From: Trichodelitschia bisporula
Taxonomy: Eukaryota; Ascomycota; Dothideomycetes; Phaeotrichales; Phaeotrichaceae
Assembly: GCA_010356995.1 (NCBI GenBank)
Contig: ML996697.1
Coordinates: 439,761-503,760, forward strand
DNA length: 64,000 bases
Direction: 5' to 3'
The notes under the pieces are model-generated. The model saw only the letters and a list, made by a program, of their open reading frames with translations. It searched no databases and was not told the DNA's origin. Positions 20,688 to 32,700 of the stretch are shown piece by piece; position 1 is the stretch's first letter, and every line of letters starts with the position of its first letter. The translations under genes and the position numbers were made by a program.

Positions 20688-22498
20688 TAACGGCGCCGGT
20701 GAGGCTTGGTGGGCGTGAGTATGGGCAGCAGATATCCGAGTGAGGAGAGGTCTAATGTACTTTAAGCACAGCTTATGGCATGAGGAGCGGTTTGAAGCGC
20801 GATGGCCTCGTTGACTTTGAGTACCGTAAGTGCGTTATTCCGAATGTGATACTACGCGTGACGGAGAGTATGGTAGAGAGATGGCTGATGACGCTGCGGG
20901 ATAGACTTGCCAGAGCGTTACCAAGGAAGCGAGCTCCCCAGCACCGCCTTTGTCCGCGGTTCTCGGCTGTGTTCCGTCCAATTCTGAATGCCAGCGTCAC
21001 TTTGTAGTTACTTGGCGTTGCAAAGCGGACGAGAAGATACTTAGTTGGGCAAGGCTCGTCTCCAACATCCATCAACAAGCTTGGCCATGGACGATTCTAG
21101 AACTAAATGGCAGTGAGCGAATGAGGTCGGACCCGGATCATCTTCCCCCCAAGAAACCGTGAATAGATCGGTTTCCGTGCCAACATCGAGTACGTTGAAA
21201 CGCGCCGTCTATTGTCCCCCCTCATGTTCTCCATTGGTTCTTACTGCTCTCCCAGCGCCGTCTTCCTGAAACTTCCACACCGCAAGCTTGAACATGATAT
21301 CCACCTCCCGTAACCCTATTCTTAATACCACTGTCTACTCTGCAACCTTCCACACCTAACTCCCTCCTTCCATAGCGTCCAATCAATTCCCTTGGGCACC
21401 GAATCGAGCAAGTGCCAGTCCGGGTACAATCATGCCCCAACCTCGACGCGTTCCTTCCACCCGCCGAGCGAACGATACCTCACAAATACCTTCTCCAAGT
21501 AAACAACGCGCTCTACCAAGCGTTTGTCGGTTTCGTGTTCCTACTACGGTCAATGGCTCTTGGTCAGCGCTTTTATTGCCTGGCGGCTTTCGTTTCTGTT
21601 TGAAGACTGGGCTAGATACTATATTCAATATCAGTTCTCGTACCAAACGATGGCGCTGGTCGCGTACTCCATATCTTCCAAGCAAGTGCACTCATTGACT
21701 TCCAGGCCGGGAGCGTGGCTCGAAGACAATGGAAGCCCACTGTAACTGTGGTCCATTGCTAACAAGCACGTTCACCAAAATCCGAAGGCATGTCATCACA
21801 CAAGCACGACATCACTCAAGCACAGCCATCGAGGACAAGGTCATTCATATCTACCTCCATCCAGGCAACATCCAACCACGGGCCTACTCTAATCCTCCAC
21901 ACAGAGAACAGCGAGAAAGCCAGGGCCTCCACGCGGGAGAGAAAACGCTACCAATGATGACAGAAGTAATGAACCTCCCAAGCCCGAATCAGAGTAGCTA
22001 ATCAAAGTCGCAGACCACCACCCAGAAAGAGTACAAGAGTCGCAAGAACACGATGGAAGAAGTGGCGAAGCCTGCTCTGAGGAGAAACGCAGACGACATC
22101 GCGTCCCTATCAGCAACCTCGCCTCATTCGGTTGATGGCTGAACCCGACTGCAAAATTTGGCAGATATCCGTCCGTCTCTATCCCACCGGAGCTGTACAC
22201 GCTGAAAATCGAACCCCGCCGCCATTTATGAACCATGAAATCCCGCCCGCAAACGATGCCACTCGTGGATATCAAACGCCAAGCTCAACCTAGAGCCGAA
22301 GATCGTCATTCATAAAACGCCGTCATGCCCAGATGCCGCAGAGAACAAACACACCCGCAAAGACTAAGAATATGGGTCGCACATAACTGGGTTAAGACGA
22401 AGACCGCAATTCATCTCCGAAAACCTGCACTGTAGTTCAATCACTCCAGGAAGGCCACAGGCTCAACCTTTCCTGAAGGAAGTGTTGCCGAAACAACA
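20688..22498. other. Convergent intergenic region, VPS5 / CDH1
   Basis: 1.8 kb between two genes that point at each other. It should hold both 3' flanks. Frames at 21412-21745 (+) and 21889-22275 (-) are open but show no domain, signal or convincing splice structure. I see nothing else. Confidence 0.55.
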
Positions 22499-24380
22499 CT
22501 AGCGGATGACCGACAAGTTCTCCAAGGAGCCGAGACCGGTGGTGGTGTCGCGCTTTTTGAAAGCGTGCCAGAACCGAAGAGTTTCATCACCAGCGCCAGT
22601 CACGATGACTTGGCCATCCGGACTCATGGCGAGGTAGAGAACACGGAAGGTGTGGCCGGTCAGCGATGCCACCTGCTGCATGGTGGGGTAGCGCCAAATG
22701 ACGATCTGGTTCTGGACGAAACCATGGGTGCTCACAAGCTCGTTGGAGTTGATCGACCACGCCAAGTTACAGACCTGCGAGCCGGTGTCGATCGAGTTGA
22801 GCAGATTGGCGGGCAATGACGACCGATGAGAAGCGGCCAAAGCACTCGACGACTGATCCGAGAGCAGGGTGTCCCAGAACTTGATGGTCTTATCCTGGGT
22901 TCCGCCACCAGACGCGAGAAGGCCACGCTGATGAGGGTTCCAGGCAATAGCTTTTACGGCAGCCCTATGCGAGTTGAACTTGTACGTGGGTTGGTCATTG
23001 AGGCGATCCCAGACCATCAGCATGTTGTCATTCCCGCCGGTCGCAAGCTGCTGCGTATCTGTGTTCCACTTGAGACCACATATCTCTTGCTTGTGAGCAG
23101 TGAGCTTCGTAATCCACTGAGTCGGAGAGCGCACATCCCGATGATAGATGGTACGATCACGGGACCCGGAAGTCAAGATGTGGTCGTTCCACGCGAGAGC
23201 GCCAACCCGGTTGGTGTGGCCGGTCATCGTACGAAGCCGACGCTGAGCCTGCGCATCCCATATCTGAACGTAACCACGGGTCGTACCGATGGCGAGATGG
23301 GTTCCCTAGTTCAATCAGCACATTGCTCGTCAAATCATTTTTCCAGTTAACTTACACGCTGAATCCAGTTGACACTCGTAATCGTGTCATCGTTGAACTC
23401 GCAGAGCTTCTGAACCCGACCAGTCTCCGACGTCCAGGTGTACACACAATTTCCCAGACCGACACCAAGGACATTGTGCTTGCCCCAGTCAACGAGGTTG
23501 AGGTAGAAGTCATCGGCCAGGTCAGGAGCGTCCAAGACCTTGTACGGGACCTTGCTAATCGGCCGATTTGGCTTGGCCGGTGTGAGAAGGAGCTGCTGAG
23601 AGTTCTTCTTGATAGGCGAAAGGCTGTAAATCTGCGCCTCAGGATCCATGTTGATGCCACGACGGGAGTTGGGCGTCCTGGACTTGGAGTGAGGGGTGAC
23701 ATGGCCGGCAGGCTGAACCATCTGCGCGAACGAGAAGATGTTCTTTGTAGGGGTAGATGGGGTCAGGGCAGGCCCATGAATGCTCGGGAACCCGCGAGGA
23801 GTGGACAAGGCAGGCTCAGCTACAATGCCGTCGTCGAAGATCTGACGCTGCAGCACATTACGATACGTCTCGTCCGCAGCGGCCACTGCTGATCGTTAGC
23901 GCCACGAGTCCACGAGCTACTTTCGACATCACATACTGGACTGAAAATCGACATCTGAGCTGACATGGCGCTTCTTGCGCGGAGTCGTTGGCTGGTCCAA
24001 GAGATTAAATTGAGCCGCGATGTCATCAACCCGGTTCGGGATGTAGCTGAATGCAGTTAGCAAGAGGCGTTAAACTCGAGGCTCGCCGGGGTGGTTACTT
24101 ACCGATCGCCAGTGATACGAGCACGCTTCCGCGTAGGGCTCCGATGAGGATTGGTCTCGATAGATTGAGCGGGACGACCTTCGCCCTCGGTCGGCGCCTG
24201 GGCGTTGTGGGACGGCTGAGCCACGTTGGAGCGGTTCGAATCCAACAACGTCCGATTGCCTTCGCCAGTGACAGGTGTACGAGCGCGCATGGTAGACGAG
24301 CCCGGAGTTGTCATCCGGCCGGAGCGAGCGGAGTTTGATGGAGCGGCCTCTGAGTCCATCTTGCGCTTTTCCTGCGTCAT
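22499..24380 (-). CDS. CDH1: APC/C activator Cdh1 / fizzy-related
   Basis: Exons 24380-24103, 24046-23937, 23885-23356 and 23305-22499 give 574 residues. Cdh1 recruits D-box and KEN substrates to the anaphase-promoting complex in late mitosis and G1 and so drives cyclin destruction. The C-box DRYIPNR (residues 92-98) is split by intron 1. A seven-blade WD40 propeller starts near KVPYKVLDAPDLADDFYLNL, continues with GTTRGYVQIWD, LSSGSRDR-type and ATGGNDNMLMVWD repeats, and ends in TGAGDETLRFWHAF; the protein closes with the IR tail. The wording LDAPDLADDFYLNLVDW favours Cdh1 over Cdc20. A blade contains a Ser/Ala-rich insertion (SDQSSSALAASHRSS) before NSIDTGSQVCNLAW. Exon 3 has a CAGCAG tandem acceptor, giving one residue more or less. 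Confidence 0.96.
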
Positions 24381-24488
24381 GTTGTCGACTTAGGGCTGGC
24401 GCAAGTGTTGACGTCCGGTTTCTTGCTAGAGGCTGATGCTGTGGTTGAAATGCTGACGTGGAGATGCGGTGCAGAGATCAACTGTGTG

Positions 24489-24763
24489 GTTGCGCAGTTG
24501 AACGAAAGAGCTGCAACTCCTGGTTGCAAGGGGAATTTGGTGGTCACTGGCAGTTCACTGGCACTGTCGTGTGAACGGGAGACCCCCCTCTGAAGTGATA
24601 AACGTATATCCTGGAGAGTTGGGTATCCGGGATAGTTGCGCAGTTTACGGAAGAGCTGCAACTCTTTGTCGCAAGCGGAAGTTGGCGGACACTGGCAGGT
24701 ATATGCGCACTGTCGTGTGAAAGGGATATGCCCTTCTGGAGGGACGAGCGGATATCCTGGATA
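24489..24763. repeat. Tandem duplication of ~130-146 bp upstream of CDH1
   Basis: Copy 1 is about 24489-24634 and copy 2 about 24635-24763. Shared blocks in the same order are GTTGCGCAGTT, AGAGCTGCAACTC, CACTGGCAG, GCACTGTCGTGTGAA and ATATCCTGGA. Between the blocks the copies have diverged and copy 2 is shorter. The block starts 109 bp before the CDH1 start codon, so it lies in the promoter or leader of that gene. Confidence 0.85.
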
Positions 24764-25915
24764 GTTGCGGGTTCAGGTTGAACTGCGCAACCGAGCGTGG
24801 GTCGCGGGCGCTTGCTTGCTTGCGATAACCCTCCGGAAATTGGACAAAGGGGGACAGATTAGGGGACGTCGCGCGCAAGAGGGCTCCAACGTAAGGAGTG
24901 CTGTCTCTATTGCATCGGTGCGAAGGGAGGTGGGACGTGAGGAGAGGGTAGAGGTTGGGTGGGATGTGGTGTTGATGAGGGTCGAGGGTGAGGTGGTGTT
25001 GTTGTGGTTTGAAGGGCTACAGGGCGAAGTGGAGACTTGGACGCGCGAGGTTCAAGCTGTTCCGTCACGTCGAAGGGTTCGCTTGACGGCTTGAGCACCT
25101 TGGCGCTAGTCCCAATTAGTAAGACTCTGGGACGCACCACACACTCTTTTTTGTTTTGGTTCCTACACGCGCTCAACTGCTGACTGATTGGCTCACGACG
25201 CCTGGTCGAGCAGCCCCAGAAGCCTTTTCTTCCACTGGAGAGTCCGGGGGCTTGCGGAGAGAAACGCTAGACGTGGTTCCGTTGTTGTCGTCCAGGAGGC
25301 CACTCCCTGTCCGTCCGTATTGTGTACTTGAAAGTCACTGCTGGATGTCGAAGTGTTGTTGTTGCGGTGTGCTTTTCTTTTGGTTTCGCTAATTTGCAGC
25401 TATCCTGCCAGCAAGTACGGTGGTATCACCTTCGCATTCACCCTCATGATTCCTTCCTCAGTTTTATCTCGACGGGCGGGTGAAAGGCTACGAAGAGTTA
25501 ATAACGCTTCGGCCCAAGTCAAGCATGTCTCTCGGGAACCGAACACAGTGGGGGAGTGGGGAAAGGTCCCGGCGCGTGTAACGCTAGTATAGCCGGCCAT
25601 ATACAGCCGCTTGCAACCCCAAACGCTCAACGGCGGGGCATGTTGTCTCGCAATGTACCCGGCGTTTCTTCTGCCAGTGGTGTCATGCTCCCGATTGCTC
25701 TTCTGTCTGTCTTCTGAGTGCTCGGGTTGACGCGCCATACACGCTCGTCTGACACATCTTCTGGCATGGCCTTTGAGCTCGCGTCACTGGTTGCAGGTGA
25801 GACGCGGGTGCTTGTTTACATTTTTGCAAATTTCGGATCGTTCATTGTCCATCAGCGCTCCTATGTACTTGCCCGTCGGTCGCCAGCTGCCATTGGGAAG
25901 CTTCTGCGAGGCTGT

Positions 25916-25975
25916 TGACGGCATGCAGCTTCAGCTGACGGCATGCAGCTTCAGCTGACGGCATGCAGCTTCAGC
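25916..25975. repeat. Three perfect 20-bp tandem repeats
   Basis: TGACGGCATGCAGCTTCAGC occurs three times without a mismatch. Each unit carries a TGACG half-site and the palindrome GCATGC. The array lies about 740 bp before the APE4 start. Confidence 0.95.
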
Positions 25976-26712
25976 TGCCGGCAGGGCCAATTGAGTCCCA
26001 TGAGTTCGGTGATGAAAACTGGTTTAAAGTGCCCCTCTCTCGCACACTTCTGATCAGTCCACCCCCGCCCTTCCACAGATTCTCATCGTATTTCCCCTCA
26101 AAGTGGCGCTGGACCTGCAGCTGAGCCTTGACCCCCCGCATTCCCAGAGCTCAGCTGTCCGCCTTGGCAGGGCAGGCACGGGCAGGAACGGGCGATGGTG
26201 ATCTCCATGGCTATCTTGATGTCCATGATGACGCAAATCCACAGACGAGTATTCTTCTCGGCCGCCCATCTCCAAATTTCACTAACAACCTGATCGCGCA
26301 GAGGTTGAAAAGCGCGAGCACGATTGTTTGAGCAATCAACCCTCGAGCTCTTCAGCCGTCAAAATAATAACAAAGACTTTGACGCGTCGAAACGCGTGCA
26401 ATGTTTTGAATGCACGCGGCAGGGGCTGCTTTGATATCCCGCCTTATCGTCCCTCCGATCCTGCCCTGTGATGGGTGAACTTTTTTCCGACGGTAACCGA
26501 TTCAGACGTACATGCAGGCGGGAACGGCACGGTCTGGGACCAGCGTGATTGCCAGGTTCCCCTCCAATTGATAGAGTATTCTCATGTCAAAGCCCCTCTT
26601 TGCTGCTCGAACATCACGAGTTTTCTTTGTGTCCGTTTTTGCTGCGCCTGCTCGTCCACGGAAGTCACATTTTACCGCTACTCTCTTTGTCACTCGCCCC
26701 GCCTTCCGAGCC

Positions 26713-28335
26713 ATGTCGTCACCCAGCAAGTCCAGCGTCCAGGAGGCTGAAGGCTTCCTCGACTTTGTCGACGCCTCTCCCACTCGTATGCTTGCTCCGG
26801 AGGCATCTTTACAAAATTCTAGAGCTCACCACCTCCGCAGCTTTCCATGCCGTTCGTTCCGCGAAGGCCATTCTTGATGAAGCGGGCTTCAAGCAGATAA
26901 AGGTATGTACCATGTACCTATACTTTCCGTGCCTGAGACCCAGTAGGAACGTGATGCATGGTCCTCGTCTCTCGTCCCCGGCGGCAAGTACTACTTGACG
27001 CGCAATGCGTCGTCCATTGTCGCCTTCGCCATCGGTTCCAAGTGGAAGGCCGGCAACCCAATCGCCATGATTGGCGCCCACACCGATTCTCCCTGTCTGC
27101 GCATCAAGCCCGTGTCCAAGAAGGAATCCGACGGTTTCATCCAGGTCGGCGTTGAGACGTACGGCGGCGGGCTGTGGCACACGTGGTTCGACCGCGACCT
27201 CAGCATTGCGGGCCGCGTGATCGTCAAGTCCAAGGAGGGCAACTACGAACAGAAGCTCGTGAAGATTGACCGTCCGATCTTGCGCATTCCGACGCTGGCT
27301 ATCCATCTGGATCGCCAGGAGAACTTCCAGTTCAACAAGGAGACACAGCTGTTCCCCATTGCTGGCCTCGTTGCCGCCGAGCTCAACCGCCGAGGAAGCA
27401 CCGACCTCGCTGATAAGCTCGACGAGGCCAAGCTCGGGGAGGACTTTTCACCTCTGCAGACTCCGTCGCAGCGTCACCACCCATATATCGTGGAGATCGT
27501 GGCCAAGGAAGCGGGCTGTTCGCCTTCCGATATTCTCGATTTTGAGCTTGTGCTCTACGATACGCAAAAGGCGGCTATTGGTGGCCTGAACGATGAGCTT
27601 ATCTTTTCAGCCCGCCTCGACAACCTAATGATGTCGTACTGCACAACACGTGCCCTGGTGTCCTCCCTCTCGGACAAAGACGCCCTGAAGAATGACCAGA
27701 CAATCCGGCTAATCGCGTGCTTCGACCACGAAGAAATCGGCTCCCGCACCGCCCAAGGCGCTGACTCGAATCTTCTCCCCGCCGTAATCCGGCGTCTGAG
27801 CGTGCTGAACCCAGCCTCACCCTCCGACTCCGATGCTTCCGAAGACGGTACCTCGACCGCCTACGAGCAAACCCTCGCAACCTCCTTCCTCATCTCCGCC
27901 GACATGGCGCACTCGGTGCACCCCAACTACGCCGGCAAATACGAGTCGCACCACCGGCCGGAGATGAACAAGGGCGTGGTGATCAAGATCAACGCCAACG
28001 CGCGATATGCCACCAACGCGCCTGGAATCGTGCTTTTGCAGGAAGTCGCGAAGCGCGCGCACAAGGTTGGCACGCCCGCTTGCGCGCAAGCGGATGAATC
28101 GGGTGTTCCGCTGCAGCTGTTTGTTGTCAGGAATGATAGCAGCTGTGGGAGTACGATTGGACCGATGCTCAGCGCTAAGCTGGGGGCGCGTACGCTTGAT
28201 CTTGGCAACGCGCAGCTGAGTATGCATTCTATCCGCGAGACGGGGGGCGTGTGGGATGTGGTTCATGCGGTGAGTTTGTTTGAGAGCTTCTTTAAGCATT
28301 ATGATGGGCTGGAGAAGATGATTTTGGTGGACTAG
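26713..28335 (+). CDS. APE4: Aspartyl aminopeptidase, M18 family
   Basis: Exons 26713-26785, 26841-26902 and 26947-28335 give 507 residues. The enzyme removes N-terminal Asp and Glu from peptides; it is cytosolic and in yeast also reaches the vacuole by the Cvt route. The two-zinc site is complete: H90 (GAHTDSPCLRIKP), D270 (SARLDNLMMSY), catalytic E307 and E308 (FDHEEIGS), D364 (SADMAHSVHPNY) and H472 (QLSMHSIRE). The stretch RNDSSCGSTIGPMLSAKLG also fits the family. I chose the ATG at 26713 because residues MSSPSKSSVQEAEGFLDFVD align with the usual family start; an in-frame ATG at 26584 would add a basic, hydrophobic extension that could in principle target the protein elsewhere. Confidence 0.97.
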
Positions 28336-28932
28336 GGATGGCTTGATGATGAGACGTGCAGCGCTGGACGTGGTTATGTCTCTTCAACAGGCTAACATAC
28401 GCTGCTCTATATGATGACCATTATGAGGCGTTTATTTCGAGAGCTTGATGTCGTGTGTGCGTGCTGCATACGTGCATGGACGATGGAGGAGCTGGACTCG
28501 ATTGCTTCGATGCCGATGGCTCGGCCTGTGTCTAACGCCCCGGCTCGTCCCGACCGAGACACGGGAGGTAAGTGCTCGGATAAGCCAGCCCCGGGATCTT
28601 TCCGCTTCATGCCTCCAGGTTTCGGCGCCACGAAGATACGGGTGATACAGGAAAACAATTATATGATGGAGCCGACAGGTATTCAACGAGGCACCTACTG
28701 CTGCATGATAATTACCACTCACTACTCCCACTCCGCTCATTCAGCGGGTAGATCAGCGACCTTTTGGATGGGACGGCCCAGGGCTTTCCGGTCTGCGGCT
28801 GTGGTCCTTCGAGGTCAGAACCCTGTGCTCAGATACCTGAAACTAATCGCCAGCGCAAGATGTAGCGCTCAACTACCTCACCGAAGCGACCGCGATAGCA
28901 ACAACACCTGGTCTTTCGAGCGTACCCGCACG

Positions 28933-29110
28933 GGGTGTTGGGCTCTGGGGTGTCGGCTCTGGGAGTGTCGGTCTCTGGGGATGTCGGTTTTCGGGTATGC
29001 CCTAGAGACCCACGACCCCCGAGTTCGAAACCCCCGAGTTCGAAACCCCCCAGAGTTCCATACCCCTAGAGCCCAGAGTTCGGCACCCCAAGAGCCCAGA
29101 CTTCGACACC
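28933..29110. repeat. Opposed arrays of a ~15-bp G-rich/C-rich unit
   Basis: From 28933 about four imperfect units of the type GGGTGTCGGCTCTG run forward. From about 29010 about five units run in reverse sense, among them a perfect 15-bp duplicate GAGTTCGAAACCCCC at 29021 and 29036, then CCCAGAGTTCGGCACC and CCCAGACTTCGACACC. The two arrays are partly complementary, so the tract can fold into a long imperfect hairpin. Confidence 0.7.
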
Positions 29111-29344
29111 CGAATGCTTCCGAATCTTCCCGCTCTTCAACCACAGCCCAGCCCCAAGCGCAATGACGTCGCCAACACATGCCTACCCCACGGACATACC
29201 TCCGCCCGCTCAACAAGCTTCGCTAGCGGCCCATTGCATCTGCCCATCTGCATAGCCTAGTAAGTTGCTACACTCAAGTTGCGACCAGGCGGACTATCCC
29301 GATCACCATAGTAGTACAAGATGGCGTCACACAGCAGGACCATC

Positions 29345-29787
29345 CGTTGCCCGATAGGGAAGAAATCTGGCTTGAACTTGATTTTGGCTCGACCGGGGGC
29401 GCTGGATCAGCGATTTGGATGCTGGTTGAGAATGCGGGATCAGATGCGTTTAGGTTGAGGCTAGGATAATGGGACAGAAATGTGCGGTATGTTACATTGC
29501 CGGGGGAACGGAGGGCCTGCGGGATGATGGGGTTGCTGCGTTAGCGGGGTTCATCGCAGTTGGAAGGCGGCCGGGTTGCGACGCAGTTTGTGGAGATAGA
29601 TCCACACAGGGAGGTGGGGCGTAGGGATACTCGTATTGAGCGGAAGAACGGCATTTGGAAAGTGGAGATGGATGAGAAGGGCCATATGGGATTTCTTAAC
29701 GTAGCTAAGTATGGACATGGAGCCTATCGGCATCTAATCATGGAAAGCATGGAGGAGGGGTTGTTCGACATGTGGTGGGGTTGCTGA
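29345..29787 (+). pseudogene. Coding-like relic, unclassified
   Basis: Two stretches read like protein: about 29353-29469 (LELDFGSTGGAGSAIWMLVE) and 29560-29787 (ATQFVEIDPHREVGRRDTRI, then GFLNVAKYGHGAYRHLIMES and ending in MWWGC). They are in different frames with no convincing intron between them. This could be a decayed gene or chance open frames. I recognise no family. Confidence 0.2.
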
Positions 29788-32700
29788 ATACGTCATGACG
29801 ATCTCGGTGAAATGATCATCCGGATAGTGAGCCCAATCACCGCTTTCAGCCCTGCCACTTTCCAGGACATAATGCGTGTCATGCACCCTGATGTGTTTAT
29901 GAAAAAAGGATGCGAGATGCTGCAGCCAGCTGGACTAGTGGAACAGATTGATTGAGCTAGTTGCGCTCAAATCTGGTTACGGTACCTCTTGGAAACGGGC
30001 ATCCGGGAGGGTGGTGCGGAAAACGCATCGCCTCCCTACTGGTTGTTAGTAATTGCCTAGACTAAAATTATCTCGATGTCAAACTCCCAAACTCAGTGAA
30101 GATGGTAGAGCGCGTACACGATCAGGCTCCGAGTCGAATCGTCGTGACGAACAAGCTCGGCCCGATGCTCGGAGCACTGACGAGCCGAGCCGATCCTTCC
30201 TTCGGGCCGAATAAGAAAGCCGGAGGAGATTCTTAAACCGGGCGAGGAGATATTGGTTCAAAAGTCAGCATTACCTTATCCCGAACAACGGAGCATCGAG
30301 TGGCGGCTATCCTGCAAGTCATCAGCGACATCGGCGCCGGCGCTAAAAAGTTGGATACCCACATGCCACAGCAAGCCCTACCCTGCCCTGCTTCCTCCCC
30401 GCCCATCGGCGCTTGCCAGGCCTAGCCGGGAAATCATTCCATAAAACCTTTGTTCGTGCACCAATCACATTCTCTCTTCCCCACGCGATGACCTACAAGC
30501 AACTCGACTCACACACTTAAACAAACAAAGCACTCCAAATCGTCCCAACTGTTGCTGGAGCCGCACACCATCCGCCGCTAACAACGACCCAAGGTCGAGT
30601 GGCGATTCCAGCTGTCCAACAGCATCGCTCACCATCCAAAGGGGCAGCATCTCGCGAGACATGTTGCCGCCATTTCAGCCACGGGGTGTGGGGCGCGCTA
30701 GCGGGAGGCTGAGTGGCGCAGCGGCCACGGCAAGACCCCGCGCCGATCTGGTACGTACCACTACCGTAAGGAGCCAGCGATGTGACAGCAGATCTCTCAG
30801 GCGGGGACTAAGGTTCTGTCAAATGCGTGCGTCGGGTATTCTCGGGGAGAGAGGGTAAGGGGAAAGCTTTTGAATCATGGGGTGGAATTGTGCCGGGATG
30901 GAAGCAAGGGACGAGGGTCGGGCAGGGTCGAAGTTGAAAAGACTGGGGTTTCGATGCTCATGTGGTCTGCGTGGGATGCCAAGCTGTGGAGGATGCGTAA
31001 ACGCTTTTAGGGTACGATTCTGAAGGTCGCGATGGACGCGGCAGTAAAGAGAAGATGTTCAGAATATCATCGTACGATACCCGACGCAGGTGCGGGGCGA
31101 TCAGCGCGAGCAAGCCGGTAAAGAGGGGAAGGCGAGGTTGATAGATGAAGCTGCCTTTAGGACTCTCAACGGAATAACGTTCGCACGAAACATCTCTCAG
31201 CCCACCCTGCATCGCCAAGTGCGCTAACCCGTTCCCACGAACATGGCGCTTGGCGCGGCTCGCGATGTCGCGGGCAGTGTGACGTAAATGACCGAGGCCG
31301 AAGGTCGTCTCTCGCGGCCAGCGATTGGGAGAACGAGCGGAGTTCGCTCCGGGACCCACGGGACCCGTTCGGCGGCCCGCTCGAATCATCATTCAATTCA
31401 CCTTCCTCCGAAGCTCACATGAGCCCCTGTACGACCCAACCCTCTCCACCGGTTTCTATATTGCAACCCAAAATCCCTCCATCACGGGGAGGGCATGACC
31501 GCCTCCGCGCCGCCGCTGCTGCCGTTACTGCACCCCGCCCCCGCTTCCGCGACTCGTTACTGCAGAGTGCGGGCCAGACTCCTTCGCGCTCCGGTGTAAT
31601 TGGCCGCGAGTGGGGGTCCTCAACGTCAGATTAAAGCTGTGGCTACCCGACCGCGCGTCTCGACCTGGGGGGCCCCATTGATAGTGCGAGCACAAGGCCC
31701 AAGACCGTCTGCGATGCGGAGCCCGTGTGACGGGGCGTGGCGTTAGAGCGGGCGGATGACATCCACTGAAAAGAGGGACCGGCGGGAGTGGAGCGGATGT
31801 GGACTGATGGACACTCTATCATTTCTTCGGCTGCTTCGAATTCGTCGCCTGCCTTCCAATGAGTTGAAAGAATGGCACTTGGGCGAAGTGATATGCAAGA
31901 CTCCAAGAAAGCCTGTAGGTGATGAAAATTTCTACCCCACCTCAAGCACGACGTTTGGTGCCGCGGTGCAGGGATAGGCCGGTCGTTGAGGCTTGGACCC
32001 CGTCCGGGCCGTGCGCAGCTTGTGCGTTCGGCAGACCGCCTCCCGGGGCGAAACATCGTCAAGCGAGAAGCGGGAGGGAGATAGAGACAGAGGACCCCTT
32101 GGACGCGGCAGACAAACGCACAGTTGGAAAAAAAAAAGGAATGCATGACATTTCGCGACCGCCCTTCGTCTGCTTTAGGTAGGTGGGGTCTCGCCTTCTG
32201 AATCCCTTCAAGATCGTACGCACGCCTCTCGACCCCGAATCCTGGACAAAGGCTCTTGAGTGCAAAAAGCAATCCGACAACGGCGCGGGGCTAGTCGCGC
32301 GGGTGAACCTGCTAATAATGCCACCCCTGCGTACATATCCTGCGTACTAGTCGAGAGCCTTGCTGCATAGTACACGATAGACTTCGATAGTGTCGTATAT
32401 CTGAGGTCGTTACCGGCACGGGGGGAGAAGGAGAGGAGGGAGTTCACTTCTTCCGGCCTCCAATTCGTCTTGCCCTCACCGGCTCGGCGGCGGGGCACGC
32501 CATCAGCCTGGGCTTTCCTCAGAGTGAAACGAGCCCCGCGTGCCCCGCAGCCAGCGGCGCGGTCAGCAATCTGAACCGCAGCGCATCATTGGGACCGTAC
32601 ACGGCTGTGGAAACACAACATTTGTCTAAACTGCCTTGTATCTGGATGTTGTGCGGCCTCGCAGACAGAGGCCGCTGATCCGCGAGAAGTCGGCATTGAC

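Larger units (their letters stand above)
24381..26712. other. Divergent intergenic region, CDH1 / APE4
   Basis: 2.3 kb shared by two genes reading outward. It includes a duplicated block close to CDH1 (24489-24763) and a triple 20-bp repeat (25916-25975). The frames here (24765-25094 +, 24907-25176 -) lack features. An ATG at 26584 is in frame with APE4 and would add 43 residues, but I treat it as leader. Confidence 0.6.

Noticed and set aside
23323-23892. 189-codon plus-strand frame
   Set aside because: Antisense to CDH1 exon 3, which has a clear family match.
24230-24250. tRNA-like GGTTCGAATCC
   Set aside because: It lies in the CDH1 first exon with no cloverleaf around it.
25916-25975. 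CRISPR-like direct repeats
   Set aside because: The repeats are contiguous without spacers and the DNA is eukaryotic; it is a simple tandem array.
28411-29166. 251-codon plus-strand frame after APE4
   Set aside because: Starts in the APE4 3' flank and runs through the opposed minisatellite arrays; no family features and mixed composition.
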